Assembly: GCA_008711295.1 (NCBI GenBank)
Contig: VUYV01000004.1
Span: 8,796,010 to 8,860,009, forward strand
Length of the DNA: 64,000 nt
From: Anarhynchus alexandrinus
Lineage: Eukaryota > Chordata > Aves > Charadriiformes > Charadriidae
Direction: 5' to 3'
A program made the translations under genes and the position numbers. How positions within the stretch are numbered: position 1 is the stretch's first letter; each line of letters starts with the position of its first letter. Shown one piece after another: positions 12,601-29,609 of the stretch. A model generated the notes under the pieces. The model worked only from the letters and a program-made list of their open reading frames with translations. It was not told the origin of the DNA and did no database searches.

Positions 12601-14574
12601 ATCTAGAATTCTGTACCTCACTCAACCTTTAGTATTGAGGACAAAAAAGAGAACATACCAGTTTAAGAAACAAGAACACAAACGCTGGGCCCAAGGAAAG
12701 GCAGTGCTAAAACCCCCCTATAGGCAAACCGCTAAGTGAGGGAGCTAAGAGAGGGTGAACAACATGAAAGGCACAGAATTCAATGCCTTTTTTTTTTTTT
12801 TAAAAAAAAAAAAGTCTTAACAGTAGCTGCTGGCTATTAATAACTTCCCATCTGGAGAAGGGGGTTAACTTTTGTGATAAGTTAGTGTCTCTGTTTTAAA
12901 AGAATTTTGCGTGGGAAGAACTTACATCTTCGTGAGCCCCTCTTGTCTATGCACTTTGTGGAACGACACACAGCTCTTGGCAACATACATGATATAAACC
13001 AAGTCTCTCCTGTTGATCAAAGCAATTGTGAAAGCCGTTATGATAAGAATTTTAGCTGAAAGTTCTGTAATGCTAACCTAGTTCCTATGCAGAATTTAAC
13101 TGCAGAACAACCATGACTCCAGTATAAGCTTTTGTGATTTAATACAATGGAATATTATATTGCTATTGCTTCTGAGGTGTTTATTTTACTGTTCCACATA
13201 GCTGCAGTTTTTCATTACATTAAGACCTTCAAAATTATTTAATTGATTTTATTATATTCAACTTAAACATGCTTATGGAGCTAGCTTCACATTTTAAACA
13301 AAATTCTCCAGTGACAGCTTGGAAGACAATCCATGAAAAAAACTTTGGTTAGGGAATATTATTTCAGTGGACAGGGGAAAGAAAAGTTGCAGCTCTCCAG
13401 ATTGTGCAGACACTCCTGTTTTAGCATACCTCAGGCCTGGCCTGTGTCCGGCTCGCTGCTTCTGTCTTGACCTTCAGATTGTCAACTGCAGATCTACAAG
13501 TCACTTCTACAGTTCTGCCATGCACTTGCTACAGAAAAGAAAAACACCTATTTTCTGACATGAGTTTACTACACTACATTTTTAAAACATTTATTTTTAA
13601 AAGAAGTATGAAAACCAAAGATCCAGCATTAAAAACAGGATATAAATCCATTTTGAGAACTAAGAAGAGTTTTCTTAAAGCACTCCAACTCGGGGAGAAT
13701 ATTTCACCTCAAGAAAGGAGAAGAGAGACATTTTCTTGCAGAATAACATTACTGAGACAAAGACTTTTCTGGATTGCTGAACAGTCAGAAAACACCACAC
13801 AAAATCTCAAAAAAAAATTTAGGTAATAAATAGGTAGAATTAAAATACCTATACCAGTCAGTGCATTTAAGAACAACATTTGAAATAAATAGGAGCTCAA
13901 TCCAAACCTCTGGATCCAATTTATTCCAGGGCACTTGAAATTAAAGCTCTAAAACAGGATTTTAAAACAGTTACCATCCAGGATGACTGAGACCAAATCA
14001 GATTTAAAGTGTTCTATTCTTTATTTTCACCTGGAGAAATTTTTTTTAGGCATCTGCTTTAAATACTCCGAACCGTTATAGAGATGAAGTCCCCAAACCC
14101 TCCCCAGCCCAATTCCTTTAGAGAGGGAGAGGGAGGAAGCGAGCACGCACGCATGCATTGCCTTACTTGGGTTGGGTTAAGTAACATTTAAATAATTCTA
14201 ATCCTGCCATGTATTACAGAAGTTGCCTAAATTGAACATATCCTCTGCAATCCCCTTCTCTGTTACTCATATTCAACACAGGCTAAGTAGATGCCTTAAA
14301 TAGGTACCTCTTATCCAGGGTATTCACCATCTTATCATTTAAAACCCTTTGGGGGTAGATACCGTAAAGTATGCCGGTATACCAAGAGACGTGACTTCCA
14401 AAAAATCATGAGGTTATGTGCATACAAGTAATTTGCATGCACTTCTCATCCATAGCATATAAACCTCCACAAACTACTTCCTGTAACATTTACTCCTGAA
14501 AAACCACAGTGCCACAAATAGTGTTAAAATATTCCCTTTTGTAGTGGCTTCACTCAAGAAAACATAAACACACA
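6615..14574. other. Intergenic region between SPECC1L and the CpG island
   Basis: Unique AT-moderate sequence without a supportable gene. Holds a T16 run (10135-10150), a T14/A12 palindrome (12788-12813), a G-rich run near 9343-9362 and the palindromic repeat at 8297-8380. Open frames here are short and unlike any family I know. Confidence 0.7.
8297..8380. repeat. Ancient amniote palindromic repeat fragment
   Basis: Begins ggcccagatcctcaaag, has a central actgaaatcaatgaaagct and ends ctttcaaggagcagg, an imperfect inverted repeat. It resembles a repeat family I recall from turtles, crocodilians and birds, with a Pro-like ccattgaaatcaatgg core. The family name is not certain; diverged copy. 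Confidence 0.5.
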
Positions 14575-14591
14575 TTTTGCTATTTGCAATC

Positions 14592-14597
14592 TTTATT
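14592..14597 (-). terminator. Polyadenylation signal, candidate distal end of SPECC1L
   Basis: AATAAA on the minus strand, with several TGTA motifs 40-70 bases upstream, a likely CA cleavage site near 14575 and an immediately following GU-rich stretch (tgtgtgtttatg). All the classic elements are in order. Confidence 0.55.
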
Positions 14598-15002
14598 TCA
14601 TGAATAATTAAGAAGAAAACATGGCAACATTGGCAAATTGAAGGCATACATACTAAATATTCATACAGAATACATTATGGAGAAAGTAAATGCCCAGATC
14701 TGTAGTGGTCCTTGCAAACTAAAAGCATATTGGTCCTCCAAAAGGTTTCGCTGAAAATATGCTTGCTGACCTTTTAAGTTCCAATGATTAACAGCTTGTG
14801 CCTTTCAAACCAGAGACAGGGTGAAATACAATTTGAACACACTTCCAAATTTTCCTCAAACCTGTATTCCTCAGCTTTAACCAGAAGCAAACAAAATGTT
14901 TTTTTTTTCCTCCTTACCTTTTAAATGTATATGCCAATACACCACCCTAAGTATTCAAGACGCAAGCACTTCTTGAAACATGTTCAGTTTTATTAAGAAC
15001 CT

Positions 15003-15065
15003 GTATATGTACATATATTTATACACACATGTATATGTGTGTGTGTATATGTACATATATACATT
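15003..15065. repeat. AT/GT/AC palindromic microsatellite
   Basis: Two copies of gtatatgtacatata flank tatacacacatgtatatgtg and a GT run, so the segment can fold into a hairpin in single-stranded RNA. On the minus strand it includes TGTATATA, a Pumilio-type motif. Confidence 0.8.
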
Positions 15066-18000
15066 TATGTAAAACCTCTTTATGTAAAATGTCTATATAT
15101 GTCAATGTGTGTATGAATCATTTGAAAGGGTTCTGGAAAAGAGAAAAGTGCCTGTTGTTTATAACAAGAATTACTAAACCCATACATGTACTGTCAGGTC
15201 AGTCTAACAGCTGTGTCTCAAGGGAGTATAAAACCAATACAAATCAGAAAAGCTGGATGGATGAGAAGAGCTTTTAAGAATCAGTTTTCTACATCAGGCC
15301 ATGGAAAATAAGCTTTAAATTAGCTATTTAGGAAATATTAGTACTGGCTGCAGTGTCATCTCAAACAAGGTTAGTCCTTATCCAATACAGTGCTGTGAAG
15401 TTAGACTGAGACATCAATACAATTATGCTCTTTCATGAAGTCCAAAATTGATCACATTTTTCTGTCAATTCTGCCTCACACCTGTACTGAAAGTACCCTC
15501 ATCCAAGAGTTGGAGGGTACCAATTAATGCCCTTCAGACTTTGATCTGGAGAGTTGTCCAATATTAAATAGGATCACTGATTTATTTCATACACATTGGA
15601 CAACTCTTGATCATTACTGACCTAAAGTGAACTTACAGTCTGGAGGCTAACTAGTCTACGCTTTGTTTAGTAGTGTTATACTTTCCATTAGATAACATAC
15701 AGAAAAAAAACATTTCTGTTCAAAAAAACCCTTCAGATATGTATAAAAGTGCTACTTAAAAATAGTAAAATTGACTTTACAGTATATGCAAAACCAAAAG
15801 TTTCTAACAAACTGAAATGTTGTAAGTTACAAGGATTAATTACTTGAGTATGTTAAGTGTACTTGTGCCTTCTTTACTGAACTGATTACCAAGTAATTAT
15901 CCTAATTGAACATATGCATTAATTGGTAATCAGTAAAAAGCCTCCAGAGAAATTTCAACAATGGAACCAAAAAAAAAAAAAGAGCCTCTTTCTCCCCATT
16001 TGTTCAAATAGAGTTCAGAAACAAAAATTGACTATTCCATTATTGCAAATGCAGTCTACTGTCAGAACAGGTCAGTTCATGAACTGTGGAACCAGGACTG
16101 CCAACGGCTCCTCTGCAGCAGGAAATGTCCACTGGGCTTCCTAACTACCATATAAATACACTAGTTACATGCCATTAAAATAATACATATATCACTAGAA
16201 TGAAAACGCTCGGAATACGTTGCTATGCTGGGGCACAGTAAGTTTTAAGCCTTGACTTCCCCAAACAACTTGTTCGTATTCTAGAACTCTATGCAAAATA
16301 CAAAAGCCTTAGAAAAGTGCAACAAAACTAGCTTCATGACGTTTTTCTTTCCGTTTCCATAAATACAATCTCATAAAAATATTATTAAACAGAAGCATAC
16401 TTCCCAGTGGAGAACAAACGCGCCACATTTCAGCTTTGAGCAAGTGATTTTGGCTAAACTGAACCCCCCTGAAAATAGGGGATTAAAATTAAACCAGCTT
16501 AATCGCATCAGGCTGCCGTAATATTCTGCCCAAAGTCTACCCTACCCTTTGCATCCACAAGTCCTGCTGGAACTGATGGGAACTTTATGTGCAACTGCAT
16601 GGCAGACAGTGACCTAAGGGTAAGGAATATTCCAAGTAAAAGATAAGTGTCAGTTGGAGGGAAGTCAACTGGTATTCATAGGTTTTACTGAAGTTTCACT
16701 GTGAGGAAGTATCCTATTATCGCAGAAAGAATTCATTTATGGAGGCTAGGATAGCGGCCTAGTCAAACTGAGCTCAAGGGTATTGCACCCCCAAAACTAC
16801 CAAGCACAAATACATAAGGAAAAGATGACACTCGTGTCAACACTAACAGAAATCGGAGCTGTACAAACCTTGATCTTTTAAGTTATTTAGCATTAATTAC
16901 CAAAAGCATACTTGCTACATATTCCAGATGCTGAACATCTTGGTTTTGACAATTACAAAGTGTACAACACTGATACTGAAATCACAGGGAATACAACAGA
17001 AAAAACTTCGATGAACGAAGGACTGGGAATGCTCAGCGAGCCAGACAGTAATGTAAAACCCATCCAGCCACTCTCCTTTGAAAGCAGAAACACTATTAGA
17101 GATCCCTTTCTAAATATGGACAATTAAGAGATGTCTATGAACCCTTAACTCATTTAAGGAGTTGATAATTTGGGGGCAAGAACACCTGATGGACACCCTG
17201 GGGTGATGTGGCCTATATGGGAGATAAGGAAGTCGTGGGAGGGTCAGGCAGCTCCAGCATGTTTTGCCAGTCACCAGACACTAACTGGGGAAAGCACGGT
17301 GGCCTGTCCGGAACTCGTGGGTGACAACTACACTTTGATACCACTTTTCACCAAATCATTTCTCACACTGGTTAATATTACTGAGCATTCATACGCTCAT
17401 GCTTGCTTAAAGAAAGGAACTGCAGAAATAGGGCTTGGCAGAACATAAAAATAAAACAGAAATAAATATTTACGAAGTCAAGGGAAGGACCACAAACAAA
17501 CTATATAGTTAAATCGGTCTGTACATGAACACTGCTATTTTAAAATCCTCTTTCTTAGGCCACCTCAGCAAGATTATTACTCACAATAGGCAAAAAATAG
17601 TGTATAGGTATACAACTGGATTCCTTCCCAGAAGAATTCTGCCCCTTAATAGCTCCTGCTCGATGCAGCCTGCAGTTAAGCTGTTGCAAGAGCCAAATAA
17701 AAAGTAAAGTCACCACATGCATCACATGAACACAGTTTTAAAGGCTCAACTCCAGCCTATGCATAGCTTCATGCCAGTCATCCAGAGGGGGCAGCTTTGG
17801 AAGATATTGTCACATACCACCTGAAAACCAGACAGCGTTCCCAAACCAGTCACAAGCAGAACGCAGAAAGTACAAAAATCACCTAGAGGTTCTCCATATC
17901 TCCAACTTCCCAAATAATCTTGTTTAAAACTAGTCTATAATAAAATTTGTACCCTGTGCCAAAACTGTACAGAAATAGAGAGAATTGAATAAACGTGATT

Positions 18001-18203
18001 TTTTGGTGATGCAAAAGATGCAACAGAATCCAAAAGTCTGAAGTGTTGAATTAGGGAACTGAAAAAATAGACAAGAACTTAACATTGAGATCATTAACAG
18101 AAGTGAGATGCCAATGAGAATTTTTTGTCACAGCTACAAGATTCTTAAGGCAGATCCTCAGCAGTTTAAACCACTGTACTGCATCATCAGAGCAAAGGAT
18201 AAA

Positions 18204-18209
18204 TTTATT
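18204..18209 (-). terminator. Polyadenylation signal, candidate intermediate
   Basis: Minus-strand AATAAA about 3.9 kb after the stop, with a GCA about 24 bases downstream. Weak downstream GU content. Confidence 0.25.
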
Positions 18210-20057
18210 TCTCCTTACGCATGTAAAACCAGAGTATGACTTCTGCCAGTGGTATCAACATGAGTTTATACCAATAAATACATCAAAGCTGAGTTCTTTT
18301 ACCTTTAGCAAATTAAGGGGCCCCTAAAGCATGATGATGGCCCGTACAGAAAAACCATAGACAGTGGAAATATTTTACAAAACTAGAGACAAAAAATTAT
18401 CCGAAATGCTACAGGTAACTTGAGGAATGTATTTTATGCAAAAGAGAAAAATTTACTTTTAGATCAGAATACACTGTAATTAAATACTATATTCTGAATT
18501 ACCTATCAATAAACACCAATTTAAACCGGAAAATTTCACTCACAATTTTTTCCAAGGCATGAGAATGAGAGATCTTTGTGAGGGCCACTGAGATTCACAC
18601 CAGAGATACTACATTAGTGTTTCTATTTAAATATACAAGACAACCAAATCAGACTGGATCAAACAAAACCAACTGAAAACCAAATGAAGTGTAATCCATT
18701 CTGAAGTCACCTCAGTTCTGTTATTGTTAGATACTCCATATCAAAATGTCTCTGACAGAATTTTCCTGAATAACCAAAATTAAGTTTTTCCTCCCATCCC
18801 TTCTTTTTTGGTAAAGAAAACCCCACAACTGTTCATTCAGCTCTCTGCTGATGCTCTTGCATCAGGATGACAACTAGCCAAACCGAATACACATCTGACT
18901 CTAAACTGACCTCTCTAATCCATGGAAGTGTTTCAGTAAACAGGATCCAGAAGATGACATAGTTGTATCAGCATCGATATATTCGACAGCTCCATTTTGT
19001 TGCTCCCCCCTCCTACAGCTGGCAACGAGGAACCCTGATACACTACAGCACAGGCATTTGCAAGGCACATATTAAACTGCAATAATACAAATTGGTAAAA
19101 TATTTGTCTTTTTTTTAGTACATTCAGAAATATTTTCTGGATTAAAAAAAAAGGAAAGTAAATCAGCATAAACTTGTACTTCATGTGTACAAAAAATCAG
19201 GCTGTTTCAGGATTACCTATGAATAGGAACCAAACAGAACAGTATAATTTGTGTGCAGAAGGGCTACAGCTATTCTTCCTCTTGAAAAATTTAATGCTGT
19301 TTGAACCTTCAGAAAAAACATGTCATAGAGTGCAGCGGGGCATTATGTTTGTTTTAGACCTTCCATTGCTTCATTAGTTCCACTCTGACAACTGTGCAGT
19401 GCCTTATATGTAAAGGCTCAGATATATCTTTATAAAAAACCCACTCTTCATGGAGCCCAATATTCCTTTACAGATATGAATACAGCAGAGGTTTAGCAGA
19501 CAGATCACACCAAGAACTTTACAGAGCTCTGAAGTTCAAAACAAGATCATTTTCATAACTACTAACAACTTTGTTTTCTTTCTCTCTGAAGACTAGCAGC
19601 TCATCTTTTTAACAGAAAATATCTGGAAAATGTGACTTCCCCTTTTACAAATGGTTATACTATTAGCGTTATTTCAGACTGATACAACATTCCAGGTAAA
19701 TGAAGTTCACCATTGGACAGAAAAAAACTCAGCTTAAAGCTCATAGTACTTTAACAAAACAGGTCATGAGTGAATTTAGACCAAGAAATGCTATCCTTTT
19801 TATTAGAAAAATATTTTCTTAAAATCTAAGGCAATGAATAAGACAATCATAGATAGGGATGTCTGTTCAGAAGATGAATAGAAGGTTTTTTAAACACAAA
19901 CTGGCAAAACCTGGAATTTAGTAGTAAGAGATGGAATGTGAGACAGCAATAATGTGTATTTCCAATAAGACTATTCTTATTGAAACTTATTTGAAGAAAT
20001 GAAGCAAACAAAAATTTTTTGAAGAAATATACAGAAGAAGAAATTGTATTTCAGACT

Positions 20058-20063
20058 TTTATT
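20058..20063 (-). terminator. Polyadenylation signal, candidate proximal
   Basis: Minus-strand AATAAA 2.05 kb after the stop, with ATACA 14 bases on and then a U-rich tract (tttcttcttctgtatatttc). Confidence 0.35.
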
Positions 20064-22116
20064 AAAATCTCTTACTAAAGATTTTTCACTTGAAGCCTCT
20101 CTTGCAACAATTGTCTTTAGATTATGTTGGCTCTTCAAATGCACCAATTAATAATCTGAGCTAATCTAGCTACTTTTACGTCTCTAGAGAACTGTACGAA
20201 TGTGTGAGAGATTGCTGCTCTGAAAACTTCTCCAAAGGCCCTCCAAGTAGTTATTTTGGAAATTTTTGTAATTCTCACAGGCACGTATCAGTGTAAGCGT
20301 ATATTTTTGTATAATGCTAGCTGCTAGAGGCATGCTGAATTATTAATTTTCGCATGGGCTACGTTCTTCAGATGAGAGGTTTTTGGATTTGGCAATAATT
20401 TTGAGTTAAATCTGTGCTTTTATACCATGATGAAGTTTCACAGATGCCAAGCACAGTTGCATTCACTGGGTTAACATCTGTGACATTCAAACTGTCCTTA
20501 ACAGTCATAAGAGCACCATAGAAATGGCAGATTCATTTTCTTTATAACAGGGTTACTGTGTTGAAAGAGCATGTGCTTATAAATAGCAGTTGTTAGAGAA
20601 CTCAATTCTAAAGTAGGCTTCTGCTTAATATTAATGAGATGTTCAACTGTGGCTTAACTGCTGATAAGTACTCAGAAAAAGAAGAGGCAGAAGCAATGAC
20701 AGAATGAAGTCTTCCCTTGATTTGACAAACAAGATTACAACAAACAGCTTATGACAAATGGATATATGAAATCATTTGGAGCCATTAACATTCTGCACGA
20801 GGCCCTGAAGTGCCAGGATGTATCAACTGAATGATTGCTAAGGCACTTACTTGAACTCTTTTGCCCAAGAGCTGTTACATGAATTCAGATACATTTTAGG
20901 AAAATAGAAGTTGAGCAGACGAAAGTTTCTCAGTTCCTTCCTTGTGACAGTGAGTCATTTCCACGCAATACTCGAGACTACTGGGTGTATACGCATTACA
21001 TCAGTTCCTCCATAGTTCTCGTCAGAGAACGTCTCACCTTCTGTCAGTCAGATGAGGATGTGCAAGATCAATGAAAAACACACAGAAAACATGGCAAAGC
21101 TGGAGCTTGAGACAAACTACTTCATTATTACGTCTTATTGGAAATATCTTCTCTGCAGAGGAAATGCTATCCCAGTTCCGAAATTCTACCACAGAAATCC
21201 ATGACGTATGCTCGTATTGCTGTAGAGTAAAGCCCGGGGTAGCTGTGCGTGCTATACAGGCAAAGGAGGAAGAGGGGCAAGAACAAGCCGTACAAGGGTT
21301 GCTTATTGTTTCATTTCTGTTAGAATGGAAGCACAGGGAGTTCGGACAGATTCCTTGAAGTATAGCATACCCTGAAAACCAGGAGCTGTATGTGCTAGTC
21401 TTTACAATCCGTAAGATACAGTTGGAAGCCACATCACTGTGACAGAGGTAGGCTTATAACGAAGCTTTAGAATGAAAAGTTCTTCTGTGCCAAAGTTTTC
21501 GAGGTATCGAGAGCACTTTTCCACTCTATTTGTCATTATGGAATAAAAGCTTGTTTTCCTAGAGATTGTGCATATTTCAAAGGAGGGAAGATAGCTGTAA
21601 AGGCAGCAACTACGTTACCATTAAGAACTCTACGGTATCGGGGTGCCATATGCTGTGGATAGAATATTCAGACTCTGTGGTATCAGGATGCTACAGGAAG
21701 TTCAGTAATACGATGCCATGTTATCCTTTTCCTTCTCAAAGCTTTAGCTGTACATTCAGTCTCCTATATGCTAGAGGATCCATTCATCTCACTCTCCTAG
21801 GAAAGAAAGCTTCAGGAAGTCTGGCTGGAAAGGCAGCACATAAGTAGTCCAGGCTCTTTAGGCTACATAATTAATCTGAATAGCTTAATAACTCAGGTTA
21901 TTCCAAGCCCTGTGGCAACAAGTTCTTGCTTTGAAACAGCTGTTTCCAGGCTTAGTAGCTGAAGCAATCTGAGGCAATCCAGGGTAGTGTCACTGACGTT
22001 TGAGGGGACTCAAATGTTGCCAGTTTTCAGTGAAATGGGGATTAGCATTTCAGTAAGATTTCCATCTGGTAGCTCATGTTGGTTCTATCCCATGGGTCTG
22101 TTGAATTATTAGGGTT

Positions 22117-24359
<2,243 letters not shown>

Positions 24360-24419
24360 CAGAGTAGATTTGATGCCAACACTTTCCGCTGCTTGAAAAG
24401 CCAAAGTGAAATTTCTTCT
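24360..24419 (-). CDS. SPECC1L: SPECC1L CH-domain exon (60 bp)
   Basis: 20 codons in phase 0: RRNFTLAFQAAESVGIKSTL, donor CTG|gtaagt. Encodes the helix with the conserved NF..AF.AAE..GI pattern of CH domains. Too short to stand out as an open frame; placed by homology and exact phase. Confidence 0.96.
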
Positions 24420-25555
<1,136 letters not shown>

Positions 25556-26819
25556 TTAATACCTTTGAAGAAATCAGCCAAAGCTGATTTCTTTAGCAAA
25601 GACCCTAATACTAAAGTTCTGTGGTAAGAAACCGAAACCCATTACTACAGAGAACAAAAAAATTTAGCAATAAGAAAGTCAGTTATGTTGTATATTAATT
25701 CCAGGTAATATTAAGCTCTCCCTGCCCCCCCCCCCCAAAAAAGTGCAAAATGTATGTGTGAAAGGTGTAAAATGTTGTGCTAGAGAGGGTAATAGTATAG
25801 ATTTGGTACAACTGTACACACCAAGATAGAAAAGCAAATGAGTTAGAGAAGTATGCCTAAAACCCCTGAAACAGAACACGTGGCAATACCTCTGTTAATG
25901 TAAGATTTACTTTTCTGCTTCTACTGCATTAATATCCAGAGAAAATTTCTAACTGATAAGGACAACTTTTTTCTCTTCTAAACAATTTCTATGCAGAAAC
26001 TTATGTGAACAAGATCACAAACAAAAATTAAGTTTCAGTTGGAGATATGTGTTCCAACAGATATATCACTGACAGGGGCAGGGAATTATTATCTTTGGGA
26101 TTGGAACTGAAATTGAAAAATGCAGTCTTGCACTCTTGGTCTTTCAGTTCCAGTAGGAAACTCAGTGGCACTGGTAAACGCATCTCCTGAGACTGTATCT
26201 ATCATTGTAGAAAAAAAAAAGTCAGCCCTGTCCAAAAGAGCTGACGAACAAGACGCCTCAGTGACCTTTTAAATTACTGTATACTTGGCTGTTGGCAGTC
26301 AAACAACGGTAAAGAGGGGATAGCAGTCAGTTTAAACTTTAATTAAGAAACAACCAGTAACAACAACTCACAGTTTAACTTTTAGACCTTTATGGAGAAA
26401 TATAAATATGCTTCAATATCTAACTCGCTTAACCGGGCTTAAGCAGAAGCTAGCCAGCTCCCCTACGTAGTTTTTAAAATTTTAATGTAGCAGGAACTCT
26501 AACCTCCCGTCACAGAGTTGCAGAAACACAATCACACAAGTCAAACTTTCACCTGACAGCAACAGTCATCACCTGTCTTTCACAAGACATGAAAACGTGT
26601 CATTCCTACTGCAGAAAAACCCACCGGGAATCAGTGTGACTGTGCCACACAGGCGGAGAACGAAGGCGGTTGCATTTCTTGTCAAAGCAATGGTTTGGAT
26701 TACAAATGGAAAACAACTGCAGTCTCCTCCAACAGAGGAAAAAAACAAAACTAAAGGCCATTTCTGGAAGAATGTGAGGGAAATCTCCGTTTCCTGCTCA
26801 GCTTCAGCACTTTTTATAC

Positions 26820-27010
26820 AGAGTCCACCAAATGCAGGTTCAAGCCCTGGTGACGTAAGCGTACGTGCTGGGGCGCACGATGCCCAAGGCAGTGGTCTGA
26901 GCCTCGCCTGCCGGCCCGCTGCCGGCTTGCAAACGGAAATGTCATTGTTGGAGACCCCCAGTCTGTGGGAACATGTTCTTCACACAGCTTCCTCAAGCCA
27001 CAGGGGTGGG
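26820..27010. promoter_or_regulatory. GC-rich intronic element with CRE-like site
   Basis: A local GC/CpG peak within the AT-rich intron. It contains tgacgtaagcgtacgtgctg: a CRE/ATF-like TGACGTAA next to a palindromic GTAC core and ACGTG. A candidate enhancer only; no transcript evidence. Confidence 0.25.
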
Positions 27011-29569
27011 AAAATTTAAAAGCAAAAGAAAAAAAATGAAGCTCTCCCTCCTTTCTCCTCAAGAGAGACAGGAAATTGGATTTAAATTAATGCTTGGTTA
27101 AAACTTTTTCAATGTTACTTAAATTAGGCAAACAAATGCAACACACAGTACAAGGCTTTAAGGGAAATAAAGGGAATAAATATCAGATTGTCAAAGCCAG
27201 CAAATTCCTACTTGTGTCTGTTTACAAGGTTACTTTTTGGAAAGTTCTTTCCCCTCCCCTGTAACCAGTAGTGCCTCGGATCACATCTGTATCATTAAGA
27301 TGGACAAAGGTAGGGAGAGGGCCTTTTTCTTGTCACAGTCATCTGTGGCAAGCTAGTTATAAAAATCAAACACGAATGACCATGTTTCCTTTGCTACACA
27401 ATCTCCTGCGGGAGAAAAACTCGGTCCTGGTTTTCACCCCGTGGCTGAAATGCTCTCCCTCCTTCCCCAAGACGGCCAAGTGATGCGGGAAGGGGAGGGG
27501 GAATGATGTACATTGGCATTGTCACAGTTAAACACAGATCTGCTCAGACACACATGCATGCATCAAATCAAACTATTAAGAAAAAAAAATAATCATACTA
27601 GTTCAAGCTACTGAAGAGCATTAGCAATTTTTTAACTCACAGGACTACAAGGATAGATATTACATTCCTTACTAAAGTAAGGAGGAATGCTGAAGCATCG
27701 CTGAATCTGATGAACAGTTTCTAACACACCAGTCTCCAATCTAGTTTCAACAAGTACTTGTTGCATTGGTATTACTGCAGAATATACTCTATTTACCAAA
27801 GACCAGGAGTCCATTAAAGCCAGTCACCAGTCACTGTACAAACACAGTAAAGTCTGATAGTACCTCGCCTCACAGAGCTTACAATGGCTTTGTTCTCTCC
27901 CAGGTTGCTCTATGTGTTTCAGAGGAAGCACAGCAATATGTATTTGAAAATTTAAGCGTTTGAGCCTGAACACCAGCATTGCTGAAGCACAGATGAGATC
28001 TCAGTACTGAAAGAGGGATGGAAGGGTGCACAGCCTTCAAAGTGAGAACGATAGCTTGTATTGGAAATGAGGGAGCACGCAGAAAGGAGACGCAAACCAC
28101 GCCGTACTGTTAAAGCAATGAGCTGGAATAGTGATCTTTGCAACAGTCAGGATGGACGCCAACAGGCAAGAATGCATTCCTCAGAATTAGAGAATAGGAT
28201 GCTGCAGTGATGTCTATGAGATCAACTGAACCTACACCTGAGGTCTGACCCTGTGGATGGAGAAGGAAGACTTGTGCTCAGAATATAAGAAAAAAGAAAT
28301 TGCAAGGTATCAAAACAGTGCGGATGCAGTAGAAAACAGACCTACAGAACAACCGGGGCTGAAGACAGAACTCTTCACATGATTAGAAAACGAGGAGGAG
28401 CGCTCACTTCTAAAACCTAGACAGATAGTTTTGTAAGGATATTCCCTCACCCCAGCATGTGAGCAAGAAAACCAGGATAAGGTTGTGCTGAAAATGGTAA
28501 ATGGAACTAAAACAAGAGAAAGTCATCTTCCCTTAAATGTTACAGTTGTATAAACTAAAAATATCACTTTAAATATTAGTAGCATCCATAGAATGTTGAA
28601 TTTTGAATATGAACAATGGTAAAAAAAGGCCACTTTAAAAAGTGCACCTACAAGTTTGGTTGGTTCTCCAAAAGAACTTGGAATACCGTATTTTTCTAAA
28701 TCTTCCTGTAGGGTCCAGCTTTTATTATTAAGACAACAAGCAGAAAACAAACCCATCATCCCAGAATCTTAACGTATCCAGAGAAGCTGAATTAAATACA
28801 ACGGAAGGAAACAATTAAAAGGGGCTGGTTTCTGTTTCCAATTGCTCTGAGCATTATGAATTATTATTACCTCTCAGACTAAAAAAGTATAATATTGGTC
28901 AGACACTAAAAAACAAATCTAGAAACTGGACAGATTGTCATTTAAACTGAAAATTTAATTTTTTATGTAGGGCTTTGAGCACATAACTGGCACATTTAAA
29001 TACAGCACAATTTTATTTCCCAAATGCTTTTAACTACTTGTGGTTTTTTGAAAAAGCTTGGTCAGTATAATGAAATCAATCTTGCATTAAGCTCTTATTT
29101 CTCAAAGAATTGACGGTAAACAGAACATCAGCCTAAAATCTCTGACATAATTTCTTCTTTGTTACTGCTTTTATTAAGTAATTGGCTCTATTAAGAGAAT
29201 TCTGCTGGAATCTAATCCGGAATTTTTCTTCAAGCCATTTCAGACCACAAAGTACTAAAGCAACTGAAGGACATACTTTCAGATAAATTGTCAAATGAGG
29301 AATAAGCCTTTCTAGAGATAGGTGAACTAGAAGGAGATTTATCAGTCTTTGTCTACTGATGTTTTATACTTAGGCTGCGAGTGATGTCACTTCTAGTATT
29401 TGGGAGAGATTTTTTTTAAAGGCAATTCAAGCAAAAGGAGTTAAGCAACAGGCTGTTATAAAAAGATCTGTGGAAGACACATTCCAGCCAGGAATAGAAA
29501 ACAGAGTTAAAAAATTGTAAGACTTTTCTAGAGACAAAGCATAAGAATATAAAATTTTACATAATCAAA

Positions 29570-29609
29570 CAGACCAAATTCTACAGACCAAATTCTACAG
29601 CCCATTCTA
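29570..29609. repeat. 14-bp tandem repeat (about 2.9 units)
   Basis: Unit cagaccaaattcta occurs twice exactly (29570-29583, 29584-29597), then as a 12-base degenerate copy cagcccattcta. Confidence 0.9.

Larger units (their letters stand above)
14575..22116 (-). other. SPECC1L: Probable SPECC1L 3' UTR, extent uncertain
   Basis: The AT-rich region downstream of the stop has no recognisable gene, TE copy or CpG island. Minus-strand AATAAA hexamers occur at 20058-20063, 19798-19803, 18204-18209 and 14592-14597. The last is the best formed. Mammalian SPECC1L has a 3' UTR of roughly 3 kb (from memory), so a proximal site near 18-20 kb may be the main one and the rest an extension. No RNA data are available here. 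Confidence 0.45.

Noticed and set aside
26597..27019. 140-codon plus-strand open frame in intron 10
   Set aside because: No recognisable domain; openness is explained partly by local GC enrichment.
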